A DNA stretch of 64,000 nucleotides from Gigaspora margarita (GCA_009809945.1 WTPW01002161.1:46284-110283); one strand, 5' to 3'. Numbered from the stretch's first letter, positions 22,640 to 35,814 are shown. Translations and numbers: made by a program. Notes: generated by a model not told the origin, from the sequence alone.

Positions 22640-24170
22640 ATTGTTAAATGAAATTTTTTATACAATAAAATTAACTAAAAATATATACAGTTAATTTACT
22701 AAATTTGGATCAACTAATCAATTAGAAGATTTGGATCACTAAATGCATGCGTAAATAAAACTTTGGCCCTTCTTATTGTAACCCCTAAATGCACGTCGTT
22801 GTGACCAGAATTTATTATTTGTGCCGGTAATACAACCCAAAGAAGGAAGTTAATTCTGTAAATAAGCAAAGTGTGTAAAAAAACCACAAATTTTAGAGGT
22901 TGATGTTAGAAGTCATAGACTGTTGCCTATTATATATAAAATTTTCGTCCCCGACATTTTTAATTAATGCACCAAGGTCGATTTAAACACGAGTTTTAGT
23001 GTATTTTCGCTTTCGAAATTTATGCTAGGTTGATCCGGGTACTGTATGCAGCGCTGCTGGTAACAGATTGATTAACTAATTATTGCTATGCTAACCAAAT
23101 AAATTAATCTAAATAAGAGATTTAATGAGATATGATTTCTAAAGTTACAGATAATTTATAATCTTATCATGATATAGAGTAACTTACGAAACAACAAACT
23201 AAATAACTTATTTCAAAATTCACTTACTATTATAATCATTACAATTATATAAATCAAAAGAAGAAATCAAGGAGGAATGAAATCGTATTAAATCCTAAAT
23301 TTCAATTATTTAAAATTTCCAAATTTTCATATTATTAATCGTTCGATAAACGAAATTGCATAAGATTTGTATTGTTTAGATAACCAGAAATATACGTTAT
23401 GGGGTATAAAATACTTATCTAATACTATATATAACACCTGTATCAGCATGATAAAAATGTTGACATTATCTAACTAATCAACTTTGAGTAGTTCAACAAA
23501 GCCTAATAATTAATTTCGACAAATTATATTACAACTTTCCTTGATATATAAGTGTAAATAACATAAACTAAAATTTCTCAATAAATCCTTATATCTTGCT
23601 ATTAATGAAAATTGAATTTATTTATTACTTCATCAAATCGATTTTAATTTTAAAAACAATTATCATAATCGATTAATCGATTTTCAGTTTAAAAATCGAT
23701 TTTTTGAGGTCGATTCTCATCCCTGTTTTTTATTACTATGATCTTGTTCAACGAAAATATTAAATAACATGAAACAAATAAACTTAATGAAAATAAATTA
23801 ATTAAGTCAGAACACTTTCATATTTTTATTAATATGAAATAATGTTCCAGTTTAGTTATTTCAAAACACGTGACGTGCCAATAAATAAGTAAAAAATCAC
23901 GGGTTGTCACATAATGCCGTACAATAAGTATTAAATACTTCATGCATAAATTTAAACCATTAACGAAGCGACAGGTTACACCTAATATAATATTATTTTG
24001 TTTTTATACAGTATATTCATTACAATTATCCGCTTTTAAACAAAGCGCAGCGACGTCATTTGGAATACTAGTATTCTTAAATAGTGAAGGTTCCTCAATA
24101 AATTGTATTACAAACCCATAACAATGTGCCAATATAATATACAAATTAACGAATCACCGTCGTACTATGA
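22640..24170. other. Gene-free interval with ATCGATTAATCGAT scraps
   Basis: I see no coding signal. Short AATCGATT-type palindromic words occur near 22325-22365 and 23630-23710, the latter ending 'gaggtcgattctcatccctg', which looks like one end of a decayed inverted-repeat element. Similar words form long arrays at 55.8 and 56.9 kb. Confidence 0.35.
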
Positions 24171-24179
24171 AGAAACAAA

Positions 24180-26065
24180 GTTTCAATATTGTTTAATAGA
24201 CGATGAATATAATACAGAGTAGTTATATACCCATTTGGTTGAATAGTCACTACATTACGATAAGGGGGATCAATTAAACTGAACCTTAATTGATATGGCG
24301 GCTGAAATCCAGTGTTGTTTTCTCAAAATGAAGATCAAAAACATAATATACCATAAACATATAAAATTAATAATTAAAAATACCATATGTATCGGATGAG
24401 GATCAAAAAAATTACCAGCAATATAAATACAAACCGCAGCATTTTCACAATCATACACGTAAGCATTTATCATATTGTGGAAGTTTATATGGGTCTACGT
24501 CTTGAATAATTTTTTGATTGGTCGGATAACTAAGAGTAGGTACTTAATAATAAAAAAAAACAATGAATTGGTCGTAATAAAACAATTATATAATATTAAA
24601 TTTTTTATGCAAGTAAAAAAAAAAACCTACAAAACTTGAATTATTTATTAGACAAATGCTACTTAATGATGGTATAATAGTGAAAGAAACAACTAAATTA
24701 ATCTTAGAAATAATATTTCGAGGTAATTTCATCTCGTAATATGGTTTTAAAAAGTTTGCATTAATATCTCTAAATCCTTCTGATTGGTTCAATGGATAAG
24801 CTTTAAAGTTGGTAGGTTATATTTGGCGCCTTCATATCTTAGAATTCCCACAATATTATAATTTAATGAATTATTATAATTTATTGGATTATTATAATTT
24901 ATTGGATTATATAGTATGATTATATATCCTTGAGCAAGTCGATAGCTTTGCACGAATCTGATAATTATCTATTGGCTTATTAGCATTAAGAATTACAGAA
25001 TATCGCTGTGGATCATTAATTAGTAAGGTGTTTAGAGTAACAGGTTTTATGAAATCACCATCAGCTTCAATAACCTTGAGAGAATCAAACGAAAGAATGA
25101 AGTGAGACATTGCGCTCATGTTTATAATTCTAAATCTATAATTTTTTTTACTCTTCTTAACAACATACGTGGCGACTTTGTTATTCAGATTACATTTAGA
25201 ATTGTTTGGAGAAACATTAAAATCATATTGTTCTAAGCCACTGATTTTACCAGAATTAGGAACAGGTTCAAATTAATATAACCAGATGTGAGATATAATG
25301 GAAGGAGAATGGTAGATGGAGCGTGGTACCAAACTGACAATGCCATTACGTATTCGAAATAATACTCTTTGAGGTATGGGTCTTCAGGAAAATGAACTAT
25401 TAAGGACCTTTGAGGCTGTCAATAATTTGACCAGTAATGTGAGAATGATACCAATATTTGCCTTGATGATATGTCCATAAAATGAAAAGTATAAATATTC
25501 AATTTATATACAGTAAATCAAAATTATGAAGGAGATTTACCGTATTGATCAAGGGTGAAATTGTAGAGAATGAAACGCCACCAGGGTCGAAATATGCCGT
25601 GCTAATGAATTTAATGAATTTTAAAAAAGAAAACAAATAAGTCTGAATTAAAAATATCTTTCAGCTAAACAATTAAATCTACTCAATTTATTCAATTTAC
25701 TAGTAGATGGGTCTCAGTCTATTGATGACGTTGATAAGAAGCTTGATTCCATAGCTTGCTTGAATTATTGGAGCTGGATATTGACCATCAACGGTCCACC
25801 TAAATTTCACGAGAATTAAATACAGTACGTACGTATTATGTTAACTATAGGTGCAGAAATAATTACGTCACTGGGTTATATCCCGTGTCGACATGTCTCT
25901 AAAATGGATATAACCAGTGATATGATTATTACCGCACCTATATAACAAATGCAAAAATAATCATAATTCGATAAATGGCATAAACTAGTCGCATATATAC
26001 ATCAAGAGCCAATTGTTTTACTATTAATTCCATCCGAGTTACCGGCTTTTTGGTTCACGGTAAAA
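24180..26065 (-). pseudogene. Multicopper oxidase (laccase-like) pseudogene
   Basis: Fragments on the minus strand follow family order. N terminus 'FTVNQKAGNSDGINSKTI' (about 26055-26000); 'WTVDGQYPAPIIQASYG' (25795-25740); 'YNFTLDQYG' then after an 89-bp intron (25462-25550) 'KYWYHSHITGQ' with one copper-ligand motif HSH; 'RFRIINMSAMSHF…KVIEADG' and 'QRYSVILNANKPIDNYQIRA' (25160-24950); third domain 'INANFLKPYYEMKLP' (24760-24700), 'PHPIHM' (24400-24385) and 'YRNVVTIQPNGYI'. Lesions: a 1-nt loss in the PGGRF region, another after SLKGP giving TAA TAG, and no segment resembling the first HWHG copper site or the C-terminal HCH site. Such enzymes oxidise phenols or iron using four coppers; this one cannot. 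A MITE sits in the first intron. Confidence 0.82.
25848..25940. mobile_element. Short MITE, 93 bp, in the pseudogene's first intron
   Basis: TAGGTGCAGAAATAATTACG at the left pairs with the inverse of TAGGTGCGGTAATAATCATA at the right; the arms continue to CACTGG(G)TTATATCC. TA lies on both sides. Almost the whole element is a hairpin. Confidence 0.7.
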
Positions 26066-26069
26066 GCTT

Positions 26070-27500
26070 AAGGGTTTGAAACATATTAGAAGAAACGTAA
26101 GTACAGAACATTCGCATGAATGTGGGACCAGCAAAGCAGAGTTGCATGAGGTGAATAATATAAAAAATGTGAATATTATTTCAATTTTCATTTTTTGTTT
26201 AATTCATAAATAGGACAGCCAAGAAAGAATGAGAGAGATAATCTTTCGAATTCTCCCTTTTTTTATTTATTTTACTCATGATTAGTGGTAAATTTGGCTG
26301 CACTCTTTATTGAAAAAGGATGTTGCAAAATATACTTTTATTCATAGATTTCTGTGGAATTCATGACTGCAGTAACTTTGTTGCATGAATTATATTCGTA
26401 ATATGCAGCTATTTATCACTGCATTGGTTGCAGTAGTTTACTGGTAATTACAATCTGTAAACACTATTTAAATTTGCCCGATCCAAATGGTTATGCTGTG
26501 TAATGAGTTTGTCATGTAACCTTTACTATAAACGGTGTTACTATGCTAATAACTCTGCGCCATAAAATCACGGCATTTCTTATTATACCCCGGCCTTGTG
26601 ATCATCATTTTCCCTTACATAATAATTAATTGATGATACTTCCGATTACTAATTTTATCCTTCGTCCTTTCCTATTTAGTTTATCTATACTTACCTTACA
26701 TTATTACCATATATATACCTTATTTAACTACTATCTATAGTTGTTCCGATTTCCATATATGTACTTCTATAGATACGTTTAATTGCTATACTCGAATTTC
26801 ATACTACTGTACATTATTCTGTGACGCGTAAATATGAATTGGTTCGATGCAAGGACAATATTAAGCATCGTTGAACAATTAAAGCCTTTGTATATTATCG
26901 CAAATCTGCTAGCCCGATGAATACTTAGAAAAGCAGATGTCGAGATTAATGTTTCGGGTGTAATGCCTTAAAGAAGATGGTAATGCGAAGGGAAGTTTAT
27001 TGGTGTTGAAGGAATTAATGATTAGTAATATCGGAAGGAAGTTGATCTGACAATTGTAAAGTTTAATTATTTATGTATATCGAACATGTATATAAGTCCG
27101 ATGTATTCGCTCTTCATGTAGAGGCAGTTGAGTCAGAAAGTGCATTAATGATTTCTCCTTGATAATAAAGACTCCTTAGTGAATGTTATATCGTATATCA
27201 TGACTTTATTTATTATAGTATCATCTCTCCTTGAATTCATCTTTGTTATATTTATAAACACGACTTATGTATTCCTTCTTTTGTTCACTATCGACTGATC
27301 TAAATCTGGCCTGACGCTCTCCCATTTTCGATGGTAACAATGGGTTGGTTAACTCAATATATGATCTACATACTGCATAAATTGAATTATATAAATTTTC
27401 ATATAATTTGCTTTCTATAAATGCACGCCCTCTCTAAGTGAACACTTTTTAAATTTTTTTCCTATGGTCCCGAAGTGGTGCACTTATGGAGGTCTGACTG
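26070..27500. other. Gene-free interval upstream of the oxidase pseudogene
   Basis: No frame or RNA gene that I can support. Base composition is slightly richer in GC than the surroundings (for example 26520-26900), which may be old promoter/5' flank of the oxidase. At 27478-27502 'ggaggtctgactgta' resembles one end of a TA-inserting element; its partner is not evident. Confidence 0.3.
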
Positions 27501-27502
27501 TA

Positions 27503-27643
27503 TAAAAAATCCTTCTAACTGCATCAAAAAGGCAAACCTAACCCTAATTAAATTTTACTCATGCATTTAATCATCGAAATAATTTCCTCGCAATATTCAA
27601 AAGGGTTAGGGTTACCTTTTTGATGCAGCTAGAAGGGTTTTTA
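27503..27643. mobile_element. Hairpin MITE, ~141 bp, TA flanks
   Basis: Left arm TAAAAAATCCTTCTAACTGC, ATCAAAAAGG and AACCTAACCCTAA pairs with the right arm read inverted (TAAAAACCCTTCTAGCTGCA…). TA is present on both sides. Boundaries are certain to within a few bases because of the TATATA run at the right. Confidence 0.65.
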
Positions 27644-27685
27644 TATATAGATATCAAGAATTCAATTTACAGTATGCAGATCATA

Positions 27686-27941
27686 TGGGCTAGGTGCTGG
27701 AAAAAGGAACGAAAATGACAATTTTTTCAAAAGCAATTTTTTTGTATAAATCAATTTAAAATAAGATCAGAATTATTTTTCGCTTAAGATACAAAAATAG
27801 TTGTATTAATAAAATTTTGCATTATAGTTCTTTAAAGTTTGCATTTTCTTATAATTCATTATAAGTTTTGCAATACAAAAATTGATTTTCTGAAGTTCTT
27901 TTGTTTTGTCAATTTCGTTCCTTTTTCCAGCACCTAGCCCA
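27686..27941. mobile_element. TA-flanked MITE, 256 bp, long inverted repeats
   Basis: TGGGCTAGGTGCTGGAAAAA followed by GGAACGAAA at the left is matched exactly as an inverse at the right (…CCTTTTTCCAGCACCTAGCCCA). TA at 27684-27685 and 27942-27943. Strong end conservation suggests relatively recent activity. The minus-strand 78-codon frame crossing it is an artefact. Confidence 0.8.
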
Positions 27942-27949
27942 TATATTGA

Positions 27950-29880
27950 GTAAATCGCTTTAACTGACCCCAAAAAAGGGTATTTGCTTTTTCCATTTTT
28001 ATTGCCCAGAGCATTAAGCGAAGGATTTATATTTCTATGCACTTTGATGACTGAAATTTTGATTTTGATGCACTCATAATAGAAATATCAAACCCATAGT
28101 TTCGGCAGTAAAGCCCCTGAAAAATGTGATCTGTACAGCATACATGACCAGATATTTCAGGGCTTATCGAATGCTTTCATAATAAAATTATTGTTATGAG
28201 CTCCGGACTTATACTGGTTTTTAGTTCCTAGTTGTTCGGAGCATAGCGAAGGACTTACTGGGGAAGCAATAGACCAAAATTTGTGTGTGTCAGGTTCCAC
28301 TCACATGATATTGAGCCTGTTAGCATTTCAAAACATATAAACAAATCAGCCAGATAAGGTAAATGATCCATAAAAAATTATATAGTCTTGTATTATGCTC
28401 TGGACTTTAACGTTTCACATTTTTCTAGTATATATGTTACTAGTACTACTGGTATATGTTCAAGTACTATTACTAGTACATGTTCTAGACTAGTACTAGT
28501 ATATGTACTTGTACTTGTATTTGAAAAAATATGAAAAATCTGACAAATTGTTAAAAAAGGATTAGTGCATATTGAAACATGTATTTTTGTCACTTTTATG
28601 AACATTTCATCCTATATTTATTTATATCATTGAGTGTTATTCTCATTTTTTTTCATTAGATTTTTTGCTGGCTTAATGAATTGATAATCACTAATCTTTA
28701 AAGAAATAGTGAGAAGCCGTAACAAAAGATTTGAATGAATTTGTTCATTACTGATCATTTGATTATCATCATATGTGGTAAACTGGTTTTTACAGGAAGA
28801 TCCTAAGTTGAAAATTAATCAATTTACTCATAATTGCTAAAAACTTTACTATTAATAGACCAAGATTAGCTAATATCAATATATGTGAGTGCATCAGATT
28901 TATTTATGTAAACAATAACTAATACATAATCAGATGATAATATATGATTTGCATTTTGATAGTTTATTTACTCTAATGTCTAACTTATCAAATTCCTATA
29001 TTATTACTATTAATTGCTAGTAATTCCAGTCAGGGTCAGATTGGAATTAGAGTTAAAATTAGTATAATTTATAAAAAAAGACTTGTCAGTGAAATGAGCT
29101 TTGATTGGTAAAATGAACTTGTCAATAAATAATTGTTAGTAAATAATTGCCAATGAAATGTGATATCTATAAAGTGATTGTTGGTAAAATAATAAAATAA
29201 TATGGCAACCTTGCATTATGCATAACTAATATCATAATAGGATCATGAAAATTGAAATGCAAAAATCAAGGATACAGGAATGATTAGTCGTTTTTATTTT
29301 ACATACTTAGTTGTTATCTAGAATTTTTAAAAATCAATTTTCATCCATTATGCATATTTTGTAAATGTTAGATTAACTGAGATATAGATAACATTAATAA
29401 CATGCATTAGTAAGTCACATCACATGCTGTATATCACCAAAATAGTAAGGTTTGTAACTGAATTTTTTCAATATCTTACAATAGAAACCATAATAATTCT
29501 AACACAAACTAACTTAACCTTACAGTAATTTATAATACAGATTAATGCAAACTGAATCTTAACTATTTTTTATGTGTCAAACAGGTTTACAGCAGAATTT
29601 TTTATATTTATTCATGATAATTTCAATACAAGCTAACTCTCATTACCAGAATAGTTTTACAGTAGCTCATGTATGCAATTTTATTGATTTTAATAATTAG
29701 ATTGATAGCAATAGCAAATGTGAAATCTCAATTTGTTTCTCATATGCATATATTTTTTCAAAAAAAACATTCTAATATAAGGCAAAATTTATAATTATAC
29801 TGTTTTTGAGAAGGAAAAACATAGAAAGAACCTCTTATAGTACTATTTTATGATGAAGTAAAGAAATAATAAATGTATTG
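27950..29880. other. Gene-free AT-rich interval
   Basis: No supported gene. 28430-28520 holds a degenerate short tandem repeat of AGTACTAGTATATGT-like words. 28105-28170 has a small inverted repeat (GCCCCTGAAAAAT / ATTTCAGGGC). Nothing else stands out. Confidence 0.35.
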
Positions 29881-29889
29881 TCCAGTAGC

Positions 29890-30225
29890 AAAGCTCAAGA
29901 ACCATCAGATTAATTGTCTTATGATGAAGTCCATGAGCTAAACATGACTTGCTTGGATGATGAATTGTCTATGGAAGTTGGTAGTGAGTCTTCTAAAGGT
30001 GTAAGGTAATATATGTTTAAAGTTTGACTATATCATTATATTATTAATAGATTTATTTGTAGATCATTCATGTAGGATTATTTTATAAAGGAAAAAATAA
30101 AAATGGATAGTTGCAATATGTGAACTTTATAATAAACACTTAAAAATTCCAGAAGATAAATCAACATCAAGTTTTAGGAAGCATCTTGCTACTTAGCATG
30201 AATATAAAGTACAAAATTGAAAATA
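29890..30225 (+). pseudogene. Remnant of a hAT-type transposase: BED zinc finger
   Basis: An upstream piece reads 'EVHELNMTCLDDELSMEVGSE'. After about 100 bp, possibly an intron, 30100-30220 reads 'KWIVAICELYNKHLKIPEDK' then 'STSSFRKHLAT', stop, 'HEYK'. The pattern C-x2-C…ST-x-x-x-x-HL-x3-H is the DNA-binding BED finger of hAT transposases and related host proteins; here the second Cys is Tyr and a stop precedes the last His. A downstream frame (30310-30440) 'ELYEYKKFIELVKKWVIKLE' may be coiled coil. No DDE domain is visible, so only a fragment remains. Confidence 0.5.
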
Positions 30226-30669
30226 AAATAAAAAGTGATAAGCTGTAAGTTTTTTTTTAATTGCATTGTATATTTGAAACCATTTTCTTGCAATATATAA
30301 TTATTAGAATATTATACAAATTATATTCATGAGCTCTATGAATATAAAAAATTTATTGAACTAGTTAAAAAGTGGGTTATTAAGCTTGAGATCCTAGTAG
30401 AGAAAATTAGATAATTAGAAGATAAATGTTTTAAGTTTAATAAAATATATGGATCTCAAATGTGCAAAATTATAAAAATTTGTAAAATTGTAAATTTTTT
30501 AAAATAAATTTATTTGCTTTGATATTTCAGGTCAGTTTTGAGTTGGTTCAGGTTTATTATAGCTGGTTCCGGGTATAGCTCAGAACTAAACTAGGTTTTT
30601 TAGGTTGGTTCAGGTTTTAGAGAAAACCTGACCTGATCTGTCCTATGAGAAACACTTTACTAACTCACT

Positions 30670-31560
30670 CAATAAAATAGAAAATAAAATACAATTCCAA
30701 TACAAACCACTTCTAACTAATAATATAATAGCCAAAATAGTATGTTTTGTACAGTAACTCATAGCTGAAATTATAATAATTTTAATATGATAATTTTACT
30801 GCAAAATAATTTAACATTAAACATATACCATAGTCACCAAAATAGCAAGTAGGCTTTGTAACAGAAATCTTTATGAAAGAATTAATAACTTTAATCCAAA
30901 CTAATTCAAATTTATCCTCAAAAAAATCAAGGCAATTCTAATGCAAACTAACTCAACCACACTGTGCTGCTAGAATAGCAGGTAAGTGTTATAGAATATT
31001 TTATGTAACTTAGTAGAAATTATGAAAATTCTATTGCAAACTTATACAACTTTAAACTACATACAGTGGTTACTAAAATAGCAAATAATTTCAAAAAAAT
31101 TTGTTTGTCTAACTCTTAATAAAAATTATGGCAATAAAAATTTTATTGTTAGAGACATGAACAAAAAACTAATGTTGTGTTTAAATTTGCCAAGTGAAAC
31201 CAAAACATAAAAATGTAAGGCTAGCTTAAAACTATTAAGCAAAGCAAGACCAAAGAATTAAATATAAGACTAGCTTAAAACCACTAAGTGAAGTAAGACC
31301 AAAATATAAAAATGTAATATTAGTTAAAACAAGTCCATTATATATATAATTTACTCTATAAATAGTTGATTTGGGTATAACTGCTAATCTGATTTTTATA
31401 TATCAGCTTATTCAATTTAATAAATTTAAGAGTAGGGTATCTTGTAGCATGTTACACATATAATATTATACAGAACACAGCACAAAGCCCTTTTAAAAAA
31501 TTACACCAACCCATGATCTATATAAATTTTTTTCTGATGGTCTAATATTATAAAAAAAGT
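30670..31560. other. Gene-free interval with degenerate direct repeats
   Basis: Phrases of the type 'caaactaactcaacctta…aatagcaagtaggttttgtaacag' recur every 120-150 bp from about 29430 to 31130, with 'accaaaatagcaa', 'aatttta' and 'aattatgg/aataattctaatgcaaact' conserved. This suggests an old, strongly decayed tandem or dispersed repeat. No coding signal. Confidence 0.35.
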
Positions 31561-31567
31561 CTTTTAA

Positions 31568-32278
31568 ACCTGCAGATTGATAGCATAAGTGGTTACGCTC
31601 CCAGGTTTCCAAACGTAAGGTCGCCAGTTCAAGCCCCACTAGAAACATTAATTCTGCACAGAGTCATGAGACGGATGGGCTGAACCAGGGTGCTAGAACC
31701 GCATACTAGTATATAACCATATTTGGATGCTCTATGAAGATATGGCATATGAAAATAGGACTCCTAGTGAAGATCCGAACAAGAAAGAAAATAAGGAATA
31801 CTTCTGGTAAAATTCTGGTGGAAAAAAGAATAATTCCAGTGGAATTCCAGTTGAACAAGGGATACTTCTAGTGAAATTCTGGTTGCAAGGTAAAAACACG
31901 ATGTTAGACACCAAATCAGGAAAACGTCCCATGAGGAAAACCAGACCTGATCCAAACTCAGAAGGAAGTACCTGGGGTAGATGAAAAAAGGACCTATACA
32001 AGCATACTAGCAGAGTAAACTAACTCCTTAAAGTTGATCTAGAAGACTTCGGTTGGGGTGCACCAGATGACGGACCAGCTGGACTCAGCTAGGAAAACTG
32101 GATGAAGGAGGAGTAGGGTAGGATAGACTTTGTAGGACAGAATTAAAAATAGAAATAGGATATGTAATGAAAAAATGTAATGGACCCAACTTTGTTGGGT
32201 TTCCATGATCAAAAAACCCTTAATAAAAGACTGGCAACTGCAGCTTCAGGTGTACACCCGAAGAAATTCAAAAAAAAA
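31568..32278 (+). mobile_element. tRNA-derived SINE (subfamily B), ~710 bp
   Basis: The head contains perfect pol III promoter boxes: A box TAGCATAAGTGG at 31581-31592 and B box AGTTCAAGCCC at 31626-31636, 45 bp apart as in tRNA genes. The following body has repeated 'attctggt/attccagt…' modules of about 35 bp at 31795-31890. The 3' end has a CCCAACTTTGTTGGG hairpin (32193-32208) and an A-rich tail. The pol III-driven, LINE-mobilised lifestyle is established for SINEs; for this family it is inferred. Frames at 31732-32001 on the minus strand are shadows of the repeats. Confidence 0.75.
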
Positions 32279-33059
32279 GTGTTTTTTTGATCATTCAAAG
32301 GTTTACAACTTGATAGTAAGTTGTTTTTATTAGCAAGCTGTTAAAAAGGAGGTTGTTTAGAAGTAAAATAAAATTAATTTTGCTTATCCAGCTTTAAAAA
32401 TGTGTATCTTAAGCAAACTTTATTAAAAAATAAATAATTTTCTTTAAATTTTACAGGTAACAATTTCAAACACTTGTTTATAATTAATTATATTGCAAAA
32501 AGTCATGGTGTTTACAAATTTTTGAAAGTTTACTAGAGATTTTTCATAAAAAAAATGGTTATTAATAGATAATATAGTATCTTGTAACAGTATTAAAATA
32601 TGGTAGATAGTCTATTTAGATGGTTAAAAATACCAAAATTTTTAATTATAATGCTTGTAATAATTTTATAAGACATTTTAGTAATATAATTATTTTAGTA
32701 TTATATCAATTAAAGTAAAAAAAAAGTTTATAACTTCGACAATATTTAGTTTCTTATATACATATTGTAGTAAATATAAATTATTTTGATTGGTTGTATA
32801 TTGGTGATCTACAACTTGCAGTTATACCATTATTTTGCTATATCATAGATTATATAAGATACTTTACCCTTAAGTCAACTATAAACAATTTAACTATATC
32901 ATATGCCATTATGCCATCTACAAATCTAATTATATAGTTGGTTAAAATTTGACAGCATAGCCACCACATAATCATGTGCTTGTTTAAGAATACAATAAGA
33001 ATTCAATTCATGCAATTATATATAATAGTAATGATTAAAATATAGCAATTGAACCTATG

Positions 33060-33370
33060 TGCAGTAGTTATGCTACAGGGTTCCAATTACAAGATCATCA
33101 GTTTGAGTCAGGCTATTCATACTTAAGTTTATAGAAGGTAAAAACTGTACTAGAATTACAATTAAAGGCTTAACTATATAATCTCTGGGGGGTGAAAACA
33201 AAAAAACTTCTAGTAAAATTCTTGTTAGAATCAGAATATTTTAGAAAAAAGAAACCTCCAGTAAATTCTGGTCAAAACTTGGATACCTCCAGTAAAATTC
33301 TATTCAAATTTGTGATACCTCTGGAAAATTTCAGTTAAAAAATTAGAACATTGCATTAATCCAATTGTAA
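33060..33370 (+). mobile_element. Degraded SINE of the same body type
   Basis: A tRNA-like head (TAGTTATGCTACAGGG, then B-box-like AGTTTGAGTCA at about 33109) leads into a body with 'acctccagtaaaattct' modules at 33195-33340, matching the reiterated modules of the copy at 31.6 kb. The A box is degraded. Confidence 0.5.
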
Positions 33371-33544
33371 ACAATTAGAATAACCAAAAAAAAACTATAA
33401 ATAGTAATAATGAATATAGATCCTTAACATATAGGAACCTTTCAATTAAAAAAAGCTCATTAATTAATATGAGTTAATAAATTTGATGCTATACATGTCC
33501 TGATAGCAATCATAATAGCAGGATTAAAAATATATATATATATA

Positions 33545-34524
33545 TGGGCCAGTGCGAAAATGTAGATACCTAAAAACTAACCATTATTTTCTCTACATAT
33601 AAAAGTTTTTCAATTTTAGCTATTTATTTATAATTTTTTTATTTCAAATAAAGAAAGATCTAAGCTACGTTTTGGTATAATTTTTATTGTCATTTTATAA
33701 TAAATTTATTTTATTATAAATTTTTTAAAAAATCCTATTTTTAAAAAAAAAAAAAATTAAAAAAATTTTTTTTTAAAAAAAAAATATTTTTGCCACAATA
33801 TGCAACTTTAGAAGCTTGTGCTACACAACTGCCTTGCCATGCATATGCTAAATATACAGTTAAAATTTTAACTTAATTGGATAAGTAGTTGTTAAGATAT
33901 AGATTGAAAACTAATTTTTTTAATAAAGTTTTATATATAACTATATATAGTAATTTTATATATAGTAATTATTATTAAATATTTAAAAATTTATATTTAA
34001 ACAACTATTAATTCAATTAAGCTAAAATTTTAACTATATATTTAGCATATTTATAGCAAGATACTTATACAATAAAAACTTACAAAATTGTAAATTAGTA
34101 ACAAAAATATAGTTATTTTTAAAAGGTATTTTTTTGCTTTTTTTAAAAAAATACTAAATTTTAAAAACATTATTACACAACAATATGTATATAAAAAGAT
34201 AATAAATTTTATATTAATAGATAGCTTAGAACTTGATTTATTTAGACAAAAAAATTATAAATAGATAATTAAAAATTAAAAAACTTTTATATATAGATAA
34301 ATTAATTATTTAATTTTAATTTATTTATATTTTTGCATTTTACAAATTGAAAAAATAAGTCATTAATAAAAATTTTTACAGAAATAAAATTTTTTAATAA
34401 AATTTATATTAAACTAAATCCGCAAACCTGAGTAATAAATAAATGCATTTAAATGCTTATATTAATTTTCAAAATTTTTTTTATTATAAGATATGTCGGG
34501 TATCTACATTTTTGCACCGGACCA
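33545..34524. mobile_element. Inverted-repeat element, 980 bp, TA flanks
   Basis: Left end TGGGCCAGTGCGAAAATGTA and right end inverse of TGGTCCGGTGCAAAAATGTA, followed by GATACC, with TA at 33543-33544 and 34525-34526. The interior is A/T-only inverted arms ('ttaactatatatttagcatat' and its partner). No coding sequence remains. Confidence 0.7.
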
Positions 34525-34874
34525 TAGCAATTGAAAATATATTTATACAATTATATTTATAATATAATTAGCAGATCCAATCAAATTTGATTTTGTACTT
34601 GTATAATTAAAGCTCTAAAAGTGCAGATTTTCTACAACTAGTTTTATGTATATTGTGATAGTTAAATTTAGCATAGTAGAAACTATACTTGCTGGGCAAA
34701 CCTAAACAAATTCCAAACTATATTGGAGCATTAATAAAAAAAATGTTAAAAAAAGTAATTTTACAGGCTCTAACTCTAACTATAAATGATTATAACCCTA
34801 ATATTAATAAAAAAAAAACTATAAGTTATGCGTTCTTCTAGCTTTAAGAATTCTTAATTCAGAGCAAAAAAGTC

Positions 34875-35695
34875 TATGGACATGTACAGATCACACAATA
34901 TTTCATTCTATATAAATGCATACCAAATAATAATTTTTTGATTTAAAACTGATCTATTAAGGATTTGTACTAAGATAATATTGTTTTATTATTCTAATAA
35001 AGCTTGTTCTTCTGGTCTTTCTGGTTTTAAAAGTGATAAATTATTAAAATCTGATTAGTAGAACCAAAGATATGACCTTTTAAAATTTGGACAATGTTCT
35101 AAATATTATATAAAAATATTATATAAACTTCATATACAATATCTTCAGCTCTATTAAGTTAATTTTAATAATTTTACTACTATTAGAATCAGAAAAACAA
35201 GAACAAGTTTTTTTAGAATAAGTAAAAGAGATTAATCTATTATAAAATCTCAGTTATAACACTTTTTAATTTTAAAAAAGAAAATAAAATAATAAAAAGT
35301 GGTCTAAAATATTTTTAAACTAAGTTAACCTTTTTATTACTCTAAGTAAACTTATTCTTTGGTCTTTTAATACTAATTGTAACAGGTAATAATATTATTA
35401 AAATTGACTTAGTAGAGCTAAATAAATAGTCTTGTAAAATTTATGCACTATTTTTATATAATTTTTAGAACATTGCCCAAATTTGAAGATTATATCTCTG
35501 GTTCTACTAATTAGATTTTAATAATCTCATTATTATTAGAACTAGAAAGACCAGAAGAACAGCTTTATTAGAATGATAAAGAATGCTGTCTTAATACAAA
35601 GAGTATACAAAGCCTTAACATATCATTTTTTAAATCAAAAAAATTATCATTTTGGTATGTGTTATAAAATAAAATATTATGTGACCTGTATGTGT
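34875..35695. mobile_element. Foldback element, ~820 bp
   Basis: The block from 34900 to 35130 ('gcataccaaataataatttttt', 'tctaataaagcttgttcttctgg', 'ctgattagtagaaccaaagata') is repeated inverted from 35460 to 35690. The two arms differ by many substitutions. Ends are approximate and I see no clear target duplication. Confidence 0.55.
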
Positions 35696-35814
35696 ATACT
35701 TTCTATATTTAAAGTGCAAGATTTATGGACACATATTGATTATATAATTTTATATGTACTAAAGATCATGTAATATATAATGTATATTATACTATTAAAG
35801 TAAATTTTTTTAAT

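Noticed and set aside
23025-23070. Sequence 'aggttgatccgggtactgtatg' resembling the 5' end of 18S rRNA
   Set aside because: Only the first dozen bases resemble it and no further rRNA sequence follows; probably chance.
28393-28605. 70-codon minus-strand ORF
   Set aside because: Half of it is the translation of the AGTACTAGTATATGT-like repeat; no domain.
31732-32001. 89- and 63-codon minus-strand ORFs
   Set aside because: They are antisense to a SINE body and reflect its reiterated modules.
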